Below the pieces are notes generated by a model. That model made no database searches. It was not told the DNA's origin and saw only the letters and a list, made by a program, of their open reading frames with translations. The position numbers and the translations under genes are program-made. From NCBI GenBank assembly GCA_002778095.1, contig PCDL01000011.1, positions 3,038,001 through 3,102,000 on the forward strand: 64,000 nt of DNA. The letters run 5' to 3'. This stretch comes from Fragosphaeria purpurea (lineage: Eukaryota; Ascomycota; Sordariomycetes; Ophiostomatales; Ophiostomataceae). How positions within the stretch are numbered: the stretch's first letter is position 1; each line of letters starts with the position of its first letter. Below are positions 44,201-53,959 of the stretch, piece after piece.

Positions 44201-44442
44201 ACATCGAGGCGCGCTGGGAGTACAGCGGGTCCACCACGACGAGCGCGACGACGACCACCCTGCCCGGTACGGGCATCACCGTCAGCCAGAAACGGCCTGC
44301 GGCCGCCAAAGAAGAGGAGGCCGATCCGTTTGCCGACGACGGCGCGCCGAGTCCACGGGCAACGGGCGACGTGGCCGAAGCGACGTGGGCCGAGGTGCCC
44401 TTGGTGCGGCAGATTGTGAGCGGCAAATACGAAGCGAAGTAG
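41205..44442 (+). CDS. syp1: Syp1-like endocytic adaptor (F-BAR plus muniscin mu-homology domain)
   Basis: Six exons are inferred: 41205-41243, 41408-41500, 41607-41692, 41769-42472, 42547-43623 and 43685-44442. They encode 918 residues. The F-BAR domain covers about residues 8-260. It begins SEYPAMLASLQPNQAV across the first intron and continues with VKRIGKVNQEIADWL, ERRKVEEQYVVGLKKL and VFQPSWDAIVRSVE. A Pro/Ser-rich linker includes a PPLPHPQPPLPSLP run and MLGRRRQSI. The C-terminal mu-homology domain runs from about residue 629 (VIETVSATFEDGELTSTRI) to the end and includes LVYWRLGEVTL and ARWEYSGS. Syp1 marks early clathrin-mediated endocytic sites and regulates septins at the plasma membrane. 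All phases join in frame, which supports the model. Confidence 0.94.
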
Positions 44443-44884
44443 GCGGGAAACCTCCCAGGTGTAAAAAACTGATTTGGAAGTCATGTGTGTACATGTTCTT
44501 GGATGATTTCGCGTGTTGTTCTTTTTGTCTTCTTTTTGTGTCAGATTTTTTCTCACGACGCAGTGGCGGAGAAAGAAAAACCCAGTATATCCCCCTTTTT
44601 TTTATCTGTGTGTGTATTGGATTGCCATTTTTTTGTTTGCATTTTCGTTAGTTCCCTTGTACGTGCCTCAAAAAGAGAGGAACAGTCCATAATGATCTTT
44701 TTTTTGGTTCTCACCATGCCAAGCATTGGATCCCGATCATGGCATATTTGGGTATCTTCTATTGTCTATTTTCATGCTGCTCATATCTCTCGTGTCTAAG
44801 CTTTTGTATACCATGATATCATGAGACATGGCAAAACGCCCGGAACGTTGGACCAGCCTTTGGAAGATCTGCCGAGGACCCGCA
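44443..44884. other. Convergent intergenic region
   Basis: This T-rich spacer between the 3' ends of syp1 and the FHA-kinase gene holds the terminators of both. No gene is seen. Confidence 0.5.
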
Positions 44885-47725
44885 TCAGTCCGTCCCGGTC
44901 TCGCCCCCGGCCAGCGGAATGTTGCGACGGGGATGGCGGTCGCGGTGGTCCGCAGCAGACGCCGTGGTTGTTTGTTGTTCGTCATCGTCGTGGTCGTCGT
45001 GGTCGTCGTCATCGTCGTCGTGTGCATCGTCAACATCTTGGTTACCTTCTTCGCTTTCACTTTCTTCTACCTCGTCATTCTCTCCAACCCCTTCGGACTC
45101 ATCGGTGCCTGCGTCATCATCACGACGTGTCGTGGCCAGCTCGCCTGTCCCCGGGCATAAATCCAGCCCGCACGCTTCCGCCATGGTTTGGACCGGCTCT
45201 AGGTCAAGCCCGAGAACGCGGCAGAGCCGTTGCGCGTCTTGCAGGGGCATGTATGTCCCCTGTTGCGCGCCGCCTGCGGCGCGGAGCACCGTCCGCGATA
45301 CGCTAGGATGCCGGCTCAGGTAGGCCTGCAGGCGGCCCTTGGCTAGGCCCAGCGCCCGGACGAGCTGCGTCGCATTGACGGTCTGGTCCCTCGGCACGTA
45401 CACGATGGCTTCGTCGTGCCACCACAGCACGCGGTACGCGCGGGGCAGGGGACGCGACAAGAGCAGGTAGTTTCCGCGCAGATCGGGGACCGAAGGGCGG
45501 TTGTTGTTGTCGCCGGCGTGATGGTCGTCAATGCCATCTTGCACAACATCTAGAAGCAGCGGCTGCAAATCCAGGCCCAGCTTTTGGGCCACGAAGCAGC
45601 CGTCCTCGTACGGCACCCACGGCTGGCCGTGACGCTGGGAGACCACGCCGCGGTCTTGTAGCAGCTGCAGAACTTCGAGGCGCGCCATGTTGGTGATCTT
45701 GGCGGCCGCACAGAGCTCGAGGACATTGAGGTAGTGGTCGCCTTCGTGCAGTGGGACGACGTGGCTACCAACAACAAGCTGGCGGCGGCGGTGCCGGGAG
45801 AGACTGGTACCGGGAGACGGTGCGCCCTCGCGGCCTGCGTGTTCGGGGTCTCCCATTTCGTCTTCCTGGTAGATTTCCTCCGTATCGGACTCCTCGCTAC
45901 CGTCACTGAGAAACCCGTTTGGGTGGGAGGGGCCGGCCGCACTGTTTGGCTCCTCGCGCCAATTTTCCGAAGCAGTGTGCGTTCGCTTGTGACGTTTCGT
46001 CTGTCGCCTGGACGACGACGCTTCTTCGGCTTCAGAACAAACTGAACTATGGCCCCACGAGGCCGTGTCCGGCACGTCCGCCGCGGCCTCGGCGCGCGTG
46101 TTCACGTAGTTTCGGTAGGCATCTGGATCCCCTTCGACGTGCTCTCCGCCCTCGCGCCTCTCACAAAAGCCAGGCACGAGGCTAGTCGCTGGGGGGACAT
46201 TCGCTCGTGATTCTGGGGCCGGCCCCTGCTCTGTCGGGCGCACCACAGGCAGCACATCATGGAAGTATCTGTGATCAAGACTCTCCCTTGCAGACGGCCG
46301 CTCGTTCGGGTCCTCACTCAGCAATCTGCAGACAAACTCGGCCGCCGCCGTAGCCAATGACACCAGGGACGTTCTTTGCTGCAGAATTGCGTTTAACCAC
46401 AATTTGGGGGCGCGTTCCCGGGCGCGGCCAACGTCCGGAGGGTTGGGAAGCCCAAACAGAAGCTCCAACGCAATGACACCCACGGAAAACACGTCGACTT
46501 TGTTTGAACAGGGGTTCCGCCGCTCGACGACTTCGGGGGCGCTGTAGGCCGGCGTGCCGCAAAAGGTATCAAAGTGCATTTGGGACGTGGCCTCCCCGAA
46601 ATCAACCAGCTTGATCTGGATCGGTTCTTGTTGGGCAATCATGATGTTGGCCGGTTTGAGGTCACGGTGTGTGACGGCGTGGTCGTGGAGGTAGCCTACG
46701 GCTCGGAGAAGCTGGCGCAGGAGATCCCGCATCTGCGTGGTTTGCAGTGCTGGGTAGCCGTTGCTCGACTCCAGGACGTCGTGGAGGGTGGGCCCCTTGA
46801 CGTACTCCATGATCAGCTCGGCTGGTCCGTGGGCCAGCCTGCTATAGGATATATACTGTACAATGTGCCTCTGACAATTTGATCGTTTTTTTCGTTAGTT
46901 CTTAGGCTACAAGGTCTAAATAGATTCAGAAAACCGGCCAAGTAGAAAAAAACATACGTGTCTCAAAGACTCCAAGATTTGCGGCTCTTGCCAACGCGCC
47001 TGTCTAGGCTTGTCGTACAGTTTCATCGCAAAGACTTGGCCCGTATACTTGTCGATGGCTTGATAGACCTGTGCGTACGCGCCCTTGCCCAGCCGTTTGC
47101 CCTGCACGTAGGCCGCCGGACGCCTTGACGCAGTTGTTGTCTCGATGGCCGGCTTGAAGTTGAGCTGACCCATGCCCTCCGGAAGCCGTCCCCATTGCTC
47201 CTCGCAGTAGTCCGCCCAGTCGGTTGGTTCGTCAAAACGCTTGATAAATAGATGAATGTCGTCGCCGAGCCAGACCTCCACCGTCTCGCCGTTGCCGAGA
47301 AGACGGCTGCTTTTGAGTTGTACCTTTACATTCAACAATCGCATCGAAACGAGCGTGCCGTGCTTCGAGTAATTTTTCAGAATGATGGTCCCCCAAAGCC
47401 AGTTGATGCGGATGGCAAATTGCCACTCGCTGACGCCGGGGCCAGTAAGGAGAACATCGCACGTCTTGGGGTCTTTACCAAACAGGAAGCCCACCTCCGG
47501 GTCGTTGGGCTCATGATCCGTGGTAATGCGCAGGACCGGGGGAGGAGCAGGCAAGTTTGGTGCTGGTGTGCCGTGTTCTCTTTCTGAGAAACTGTCAGAC
47601 AGCAGGCTTCCGCCGGCGTCCTCGTCGCACGTCTGCCCCTCATCCCATAGAAAACAATCGTTGTGCTTGGGTTCCGTGAGCCATCTGTTCCCCTCTATCA
47701 CGCAAATAATTTTGTTCTCCGCCAT
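44885..47725 (-). CDS. FHA - Ser/Thr kinase - double APSES/KilA-N-like protein
   Basis: Two exons are inferred on the minus strand: 46958-47725 and 44885-46870, with an 87-bp intron. They encode 917 residues. Residues of about 64-160 form an FHA-like domain (LFGKDPKTCDVLL, NYSKHGTLV), with the usual SxxH replaced by SEWQ. The kinase domain covers about 206-458: GKGAYAQV, AMKLYDK, HRDLKPANIM, VDFGEA, CGTPAYSAPEV. The intron lies just before HIVQYI. After an acidic/Ser-rich linker, two segments resemble APSES/KilA-N domains: residues 621-698 (LNVLELCAAAKITNMARLEVL, with QPWVPYEDG) and 734-821 (VNATQLVRALGLAKGRLQAYL, with GTYMPLQDAQRLC). The tail is strongly acidic. The FHA-kinase order recalls Mek1/Rad53-type checkpoint kinases, but the C-terminal half is unlike them. 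The kinase is sure; the DNA-binding role is inferred. Confidence 0.88.
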
Positions 47726-48340
47726 AGTCCGAACATTGCAAAATACGACAAAGGCTGTAGGGTGTTTGTTATCCGCCAAAAGCGAGGATCAAAAACAGCA
47801 TGACAGGGAAGAGGGAGCGCAAACTCTTCTTATATGCAAATTCTCGTCCACCGTTTCCAACGACGATCAACGCAGCCTTGTGGCTTTTTCTTTTCATCTT
47901 GGAGGGGGGCACAAATTGCTGGCAAAGACAAAAGATACTAAAATTGGTTGGCTTAGAGAAGCCAAGTCGTTCTACCGAAAAAAAGGCTTCCCAGCCAGTT
48001 GTAAGGCGTCCGTGGTGACCGGTTGGGACGCAAGACGGCCGGATTGTGTGGATCTCAGGGTCAATTGACGACGACGTATCAGGGTCGGCCCGTTGGCGGA
48101 AAAAGCGGGGCGCGATTTTGGCGCCAACCTTGGGTTCGGAACTTGCCGTTTATCACGCCGTCAACCAACAACCTGGCGAGCTCAGAGTTCCTCAACACGA
48201 CAAGAAAGAGAAAGGTCATACTTTCAATCAGCTTGTCCCGAATCTTTCTTCAGGGACGACCCTCTATCGTTCGTTCGTATTCCAGCGCCAGAGACTGCAG
48301 CCGCAGAAGATGCGGTGCGCAGGCGACACGCCGCGTGAGC
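47726..48340. other. Divergent intergenic region
   Basis: This 615-bp spacer separates the divergent FHA-kinase gene and the triplicated-module gene. The downstream gene's frame is open back to 48023 but without an ATG before 48341. Confidence 0.5.
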
Positions 48341-50338
48341 ATGCCGTCTCTCACAGCTTCACCACCCAACGAGTTGGGGCGCTTTCACACCGAGTACTCA
48401 CAGCGGAAACCCGAGGCTCGCCTTCAGACTGCCATTCGCTTGGTTAGTGCATGCATGCGCACCCTCGCGGGGATGGGCCGTGCTGGCCAGTGGATCTTGC
48501 ACCAGGAAGACATCTATCGGCCCGACATGGACACCCGACCACAGACACGGAAGCCGCAGGAGGAGGTTCCCATTCAGAGCTTGGTTGCGCAAGGCGACCA
48601 AATTGATGGTTATGGGCTCGTATGGTCCGGCGCCGGGCAGCCGCCCGACTTCTCACGCGTTTCGTACTGGAACGCCAAACGGACACACCTCACCGCCATG
48701 ATCAAGCAGGTCAGGGACAACCTTATACAGCCCGCCTTTACGACCAAAGAGCTGCGGGATCTGGAATTTATGGAGCAGCGACAGGAAAATTACTTTGGGA
48801 AGCTTCTCGAAGAGAAACGAATCCAATTACAGAGGTCGAAAAACAAAGTTGCCGCGCTGCTGTTCTACCTGGCGAGACTCGGACGCCCGGGTCAATGGGT
48901 ATTGCACAACGAGGAACTTTACGACCGCAGCTTGGACACGCGCCCACAGTCCCGAAGCCCGGAAAAAAGCGTCGCTATCCCTGGATTTACGCCCGGAAAA
49001 GGTGTCTTAAACGCTACTTTATTCTGGGAGGGAACCGGGGCCGTCCCCGATTTTGGTGACGTGAACTATTGGACGGCCAAACACAGCGAGCTCAGGAAGA
49101 AGGCTAGGAAAGTTAGGAACGGTGTTCTGCAGCCTTGTTTTTCGGCTGACGAGTTGCGGGTTCTTGAAGAGCTGGAGCGCGACGGACGGCACGCCTTCGC
49201 AAGTGAGAAGATCCCCACGGGCACTTTAGCAGGCAAACCTTCGTTGGCGGTCTGGCGTTCTACCTCGCGGATGAAGACGGCACGGCTATTAGTCTGGGAC
49301 CAGCTGCACGCGCTCTGGCAGCTCGGCCTCCCCGGTCGGTGGATCCTTCACGGGGAGGACATTTACCTGCCGGAGCTTGACACGCGGCGCCGTGACCAGG
49401 GGCGCATTCCGGACGACGACGACAACGACGGAAAAAAGGGAAAAGACAACGACACCCACAGCGTTAGCGTCAGCAGTACAGAGGCCCGATCCAGGGCGCT
49501 GGCCCCCTCGTTCCGAATCACTGCCATTGAGGGCCTCGTCGGTCATCGCGGCGATTTCGGCCTCCGCTACGACGGTGCGTGGCCGCCGCCCGACTTCAAC
49601 GATGTGGCGTACTGGGAGGCGAAACTCGCGCACTTGCAGGAGAAACGCAAGGCCGTGGAGGCTGGCCAGGTGGAGCACAATTTTACGGCGCGGGATCTGA
49701 TGAACATTGAGCTGGTCGAACGCGATAGCGAGCGCGAGACCGACGCACAGAAAGCAGCAGCTGGGTTGGCACGCCATATCGAGGGGGTCGAGGCATGGTT
49801 GGACGGACGAAGGGACGGTGACGACGTCGAAGAGCGCGAGAGAATGCCTTCTGTACACCCAAAGAGCAAGCGAGCCAGGGACGAGGACGAGGATAGCGGC
49901 GAGGGACAAACAAAACGGGCCAAGACACAATCGAACGAAAGGCAACAGAAATGGCGGCTACGGGACTCAGAAGGAATAGGACAGGTCACGGTTCCTCCAC
50001 CACGAACGAAGAAACGACCACGAGCCACCACAGATTCCAAGGGAAACGATGCAGACGCGGCAGCGCCAGAAGAACGAAGACGAAGCGCACGGCAAGCTGG
50101 CGCGGTGAACATGCGCTCACCTGGCCTAGAACTTGCCCTTAAAAGGGGTATTCGAAGAGAAGCACGAGGTAGGAAGGCTCCTACACAACAAGGGATCGAA
50201 ACAAACAAGACAGCCAAAACGACGACACGGGCACACAAACGACGTGCACGAACAAAGCGGACAGTTTCGCAACCGAATACCGACGCGACACCCTTGCGGA
50301 GGAGCGCCAGGATAGCAGCACGGCTCAAAGAGTCTTGA
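48341..50338 (+). CDS. Uncharacterised nuclear-type protein with a triplicated ~110-residue module
   Basis: This intronless gene encodes 665 residues. The open frame begins upstream with a TTG, so the ATG at 48341 (MPSLTASPPNELG) is chosen. Three copies of one module occupy about residues 35-148, 170-282 and 320-463. Each has a helix ending in GRxGQWILHxEDIY, then LDTRP, a variable spacer, the block (Y/F)GLxWxGxGxxPDFxxVxYWxAK, a charged helix, and FTxxELRxLExxER. The third copy has an acidic insertion (DDDDNDGKKGKDND). The last 200 residues are basic and disordered, with KRARDEDEDSGE, TKKRPRA and a final LRRSARIAARLKES that looks like a nuclear or chromatin-targeting signal. I do not recognise the module. 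Confidence 0.8.
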   Translation: MPSLTASPPNELGRFHTEYSQRKPEARLQTAIRLVSACMRTLAGMGRAGQWILHQEDIYRPDMDTRPQTRKPQEEVPIQSLVAQGDQIDGYGLVWSGAGQPPDFSRVSYWNAKRTHLTAMIKQVRDNLIQPAFTTKELRDLEFMEQRQENYFGKLLEEKRIQLQRSKNKVAALLFYLARLGRPGQWVLHNEELYDRSLDTRPQSRSPEKSVAIPGFTPGKGVLNATLFWEGTGAVPDFGDVNYWTAKHSELRKKARKVRNGVLQPCFSADELRVLEELERDGRHAFASEKIPTGTLAGKPSLAVWRSTSRMKTARLLVWDQLHALWQLGLPGRWILHGEDIYLPELDTRRRDQGRIPDDDDNDGKKGKDNDTHSVSVSSTEARSRALAPSFRITAIEGLVGHRGDFGLRYDGAWPPPDFNDVAYWEAKLAHLQEKRKAVEAGQVEHNFTARDLMNIELVERDSERETDAQKAAAGLARHIEGVEAWLDGRRDGDDVEERERMPSVHPKSKRARDEDEDSGEGQTKRAKTQSNERQQKWRLRDSEGIGQVTVPPPRTKKRPRATTDSKGNDADAAAPEERRRSARQAGAVNMRSPGLELALKRGIRREARGRKAPTQQGIETNKTAKTTTRAHKRRARTKRTVSQPNTDATPLRRSARIAARLKES

Positions 50339-51392
50339 TGAAGAACGCAACAGGTCGTTTCCTGAGCAGGCAGTTCATCATAAAAAAAACCGATATGCAC
50401 GTCCGTGGACCAGGCCGGGCGCCAGCTCGGCGAGACTCTCTGCAGGCCGAAAGGCTCCAGCGGTGTTCACCAGCGTATAGTTTCGACGTCACGCTTACCG
50501 ACTGATCCATTACCGTGGTTGCCTTTTGGATAGAAAGATGCTGCTTCCGATGCAGAGAATCGAATAGAAACGCAGGCATCGCCAGCTAGCTTGGTTTTGC
50601 TGTTGCTGCTGCGATGTGGAAAGCGAAGTATCTACAGCGACGGCAGAAGCGGCAGAAGCATCCTCTCTTCCGAATGAGCAATCAGGCTTTGTCTATGCAC
50701 AAAGAGAAAGAAGTGAACCTTCCAAGGCATAGAGACAGCTCTGCTATATATAGGCCGCCGTCGACGCAGCAAAGCCAGGGTTGGATGGATGTATTCGTTG
50801 ATGTAGGCAGTGTCAATAGCACTCGCGAGCCTTCCTTCGCGCGCATTTTTATAGACGAAACACAATTCACGAGCCTATTGAAAGGAATTATCTTTTGATT
50901 TTTACAAGTGTTTTGTCTATGCACGGTTTTTTTCGCGTATGTCTCCTTGCCCCTGGTCAGATGCATTGTCCTCCCTTTTCCGGAAATGCCCCTACTACAA
51001 ACAGGCTACTCAGCCGTTCCTTTCGCCGTGTTGCCCCCCTTTTTCTAATGTAGCCCCCGTTTCCTCTATGCCCATGCCTCCTTGAAAAGCCTCCGTTTGA
51101 CAAGAATGAGAAACTATGCGTTGTGCTGTGTTGTGCTCTTCGATGTTGTCCGCGCCGAGCGTATGCAAAAAATACAATGTAAATAAGAAAGTATACAAAA
51201 AATGAAGAAAAAAAAGAGGCAATCATAAGCCGTTGGTCATACAATGGGAGCCATTGTATGCCAGTGCCTTCTCCTGCCATCAAGACACACGAGACTCGCA
51301 AAACACGCTCCGTGTCTATGTACAACACCAGTCAGACAAAAGAAAAGAAAAGGGAATGTGGTAGGACAGTAGTCGAGGAAGAGTGGTTCGGT
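50339..51392. other. Convergent intergenic region
   Basis: This lies between the 3' ends of the triplicated-module gene and tam41. It is long (1.05 kb) for a convergent spacer, but no ORF with a motif and no RNA gene is seen. Confidence 0.5.
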
Positions 51393-53218
51393 CTATGCTT
51401 TCTTTTCCGGGTCGCTTTTTGACTTCTCGCTGTCGGTGGAGGATTTGGATGCCGACGGCGTCGGCTCGGACGGGGTTGCTGGCGGCAACTCGGTCACGAT
51501 CGGGGCGTCCGGCCGTGGCGCGGCGGCCGCACGCTCCGTCTTTGCCGCGCGCCACTTGCTCATCTTCTCGCCCATGTAGCGTCTGGACCGCCCGATGCCC
51601 GAGGTCAGCAGGCCCTTGAGGCTCTGCGTCGTGCTCGGCCAGTTGATCGTCTGCCGAATGACGTGCCGCACGTGCGTCGGCAGCTCCGCGGCGCCCTCCT
51701 GCACGATGCGCCGCTCAAACCCGCCGCCTTGCTGCCGCCGGAACCCGCCGCCGGGCGTGTCCTCGTCGCGCGACGCCTGCATCATGCGCTCAAACTCGCC
51801 GCGCGGGATGGCAAACTTCTTCTGGTACTGGAAGTACAGCCGCTCGCGGAACGCTTTGGGCAGCCGCCGCACCATGTTGGCGCGCTTGACGGGGTCCATG
51901 TCCTGGACGAGCTGCAGGTTGGCGTCGGCGTCGTCGAGCCAGGCGCCCGCGCGGCCCGCGCGGCAGCGCGGGTCGTCGAACGCGGCGTTGGGCAGCGTCT
52001 CGATCAGCGGCGCGTACAGCCGGCGGAAGTTGGTCAGGTTGTGGTCGACAATGTTGACGACTTTTTGCGGGTTCTCGGCGGGCAGGCGCATGCGCGGGTC
52101 GCCCAGGTACGAGATGGCCGCGATGGTGTGGTAGAGCTCGTGCTCGGTGAAGCGCGCGGGCAGCAGCAGCAGCGCCGTGCGCAGCGCCGACAGCAGGTTG
52201 ATCTGGTTGGCGAGGCGCACGCGCGCCTCGTCGCGCAGGATCTTGACGGGCTTGTGCAGGCGGCCGGCCAGGTACAGCGTCTGCCACTCGCTGAGGTCGG
52301 TGCAGAGCGTGTCCAGGTTGACGACGCCGTACTTGATGAGGATGCCGTTGACGACCACGTACGGGTTGAAGTAGACGCCGGCGCCCCAGCTGTCCTGCAC
52401 GTACGAGACGGCGCCGGAGCCGAGCGCGCCCAGCGCGCTGTAGTGGTCGCGGTGCTGGTTGAGGTTCAGGCTGTGCCAGTGCTGCGTGAACGTGACGCCA
52501 AAGATGAAGTCGATCATCTTGGGCGTGCCGTCCTGGGCGCGCTGCACGCTCAGCGGCGCCTTGGGGTGGATGGCGCGGATCTCGGCGTCCGTCGGCACGC
52601 GGCCGTTGGGCGCGCTCTGCGGGAACACGCCGGAGCCGTAGGCGAACGCGTAGCGGATCGGCGCGCGGAACTGCCAGAGGATCTGCCGCAGGGCCTCCTT
52701 GAACTCGTCGTTGATGATCATGTGCTGGTTGACGCCAAAGTTGCTGTGCGGCAGCTCCGCAAACGTCTGGATGTTGAAGTTGGGGTTCTCCTCCCAGTCT
52801 TCGGTCGCGGCGGACGTCGTGTCGGACGACAAGGGTTCGGTCGACGACGGCAGTCTGTGCTCGCTCGGCGGCGACGGCGCCGATGACAACGTCGACGCTT
52901 GGTCATGCTCGGGCCGGGGTTTGTTGGAGGCGTCGTTTCGTGGTGCGGTCGAAGCCCGACGGCCGTGTTGCAGCGGTACGTAGTAGGCAGCCGATCCCAG
53001 TCGCCGCCGGGGCAGACGGGTGCCGTTGTGAGGCAGTCTTCGTGGGTGGCAGCACGACGAGAAGCGGGCGACCCGGGGGCAGCATCGCAGCGAAGAGGAG
53101 GCGCCTGCGCCCGCAGTCTGTGTCCTGTGTTAGCGTTCGTCAACGCGAAATATCCTCCCCCTCCCAACAAAACAGTAAAACTGACCAGGGCGCGAGCCGC
53201 TGCTGTGGCCAAGCGCAT
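51393..53218 (-). CDS. tam41: Mitochondrial CDP-diacylglycerol synthase Tam41
   Basis: Two exons are inferred on the minus strand: 53186-53218 (33 nt) and 51393-53117, with a 68-bp intron containing GCTAAC. They encode 585 residues. The frame of the main exon has no ATG until well inside the domain, so the short first exon MRLATAAARAL is needed; it gives an Arg/Ala-rich presequence. The nucleotidyltransferase signature YAFAYGSGVFPQ and the acidic-residue motif KMIDFIFGV are present. They are followed by HWHSLNLNQHRDHYS, YFNPYVVVNGILIKYGV and RTALLLLPARFTEHELYHTI, all typical of Tam41/Mmp37. The C-terminal tail is Ser/Lys-rich. The enzyme makes CDP-DAG from phosphatidic acid at the inner mitochondrial membrane for cardiolipin synthesis. 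The domain call is sure; the first exon is less so. Confidence 0.92.
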
Positions 53219-53959
53219 CGTGAACTGGTCGAGGTCTGGCGATCCTTCTTCCGAGGACGAAGATGGTTTGCGGTGTCTGGTTAATTCGTTTGGACAAAAA
53301 GGAGAGAGAAGGAGATGGAAGACGTCGGTTTGTTCGTCCCCGTCAGGCAGCGCGAGAATTAACTGCGCTCCGGGGTTTCTATGTCATAGTGGGTACCTGG
53401 CTGCAAGTACGGGACGTCGGGGGACAATCTTGGACAGCTGTTTGGGTGAAGCTTGGAAACGGCACGAAAATGGAAAAGGGCCGGATGGCTAGCTACGGCA
53501 GGCAGAAGACAGTGCCATACAGCGTTATGCAAGTAACGCATTAGCGTAAATACCTAATAACTGCATATTAGTGGAACTTTGCAATTATCCGTATTCGTGG
53601 CTACAAGCGCTTACTAGACAGGAAACGAGCTTTGGGCATGGCGCTGTCTCACACGTTAGCTTGGTCGTTTTGACAAGAAGAGACAAGAGACAAGAGACAA
53701 AGAGAAGCGATGATGTCGTTCGCCGTGCGCGCGTCCCCTTGGCTGTGGGAATGGTAACGTCCGCATACGGTTAAAACGGTTTCTCGTTCCGTCCGTTTCT
53801 GTGGGCCCTCGTCTTGCTTGGTTTATATCTGCACGTGATCTGCGATAAGCCGCACGCGGGAAAGTGTTGTAGCTTCTTGCCGTCACGACGCGTCCTTCTC
53901 CGTTTCTACATTCTCGCTCCATCCATGCCTCGACACCGCTGGCAACCCACAACGCCAGC
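53219..53959. other. Divergent intergenic region
   Basis: This 741-bp shared promoter region lies between tam41 and mad1. No gene is seen. Confidence 0.5.

Noticed and set aside
48023..48340. N-terminal extension of the triplicated-module protein
   Set aside because: The open frame begins at a TTG and contains no ATG before 48341.
51663..52886. 407-codon open frame on the plus strand across tam41
   Set aside because: Shadow frame opposite a clear Tam41 domain; no recognisable content.
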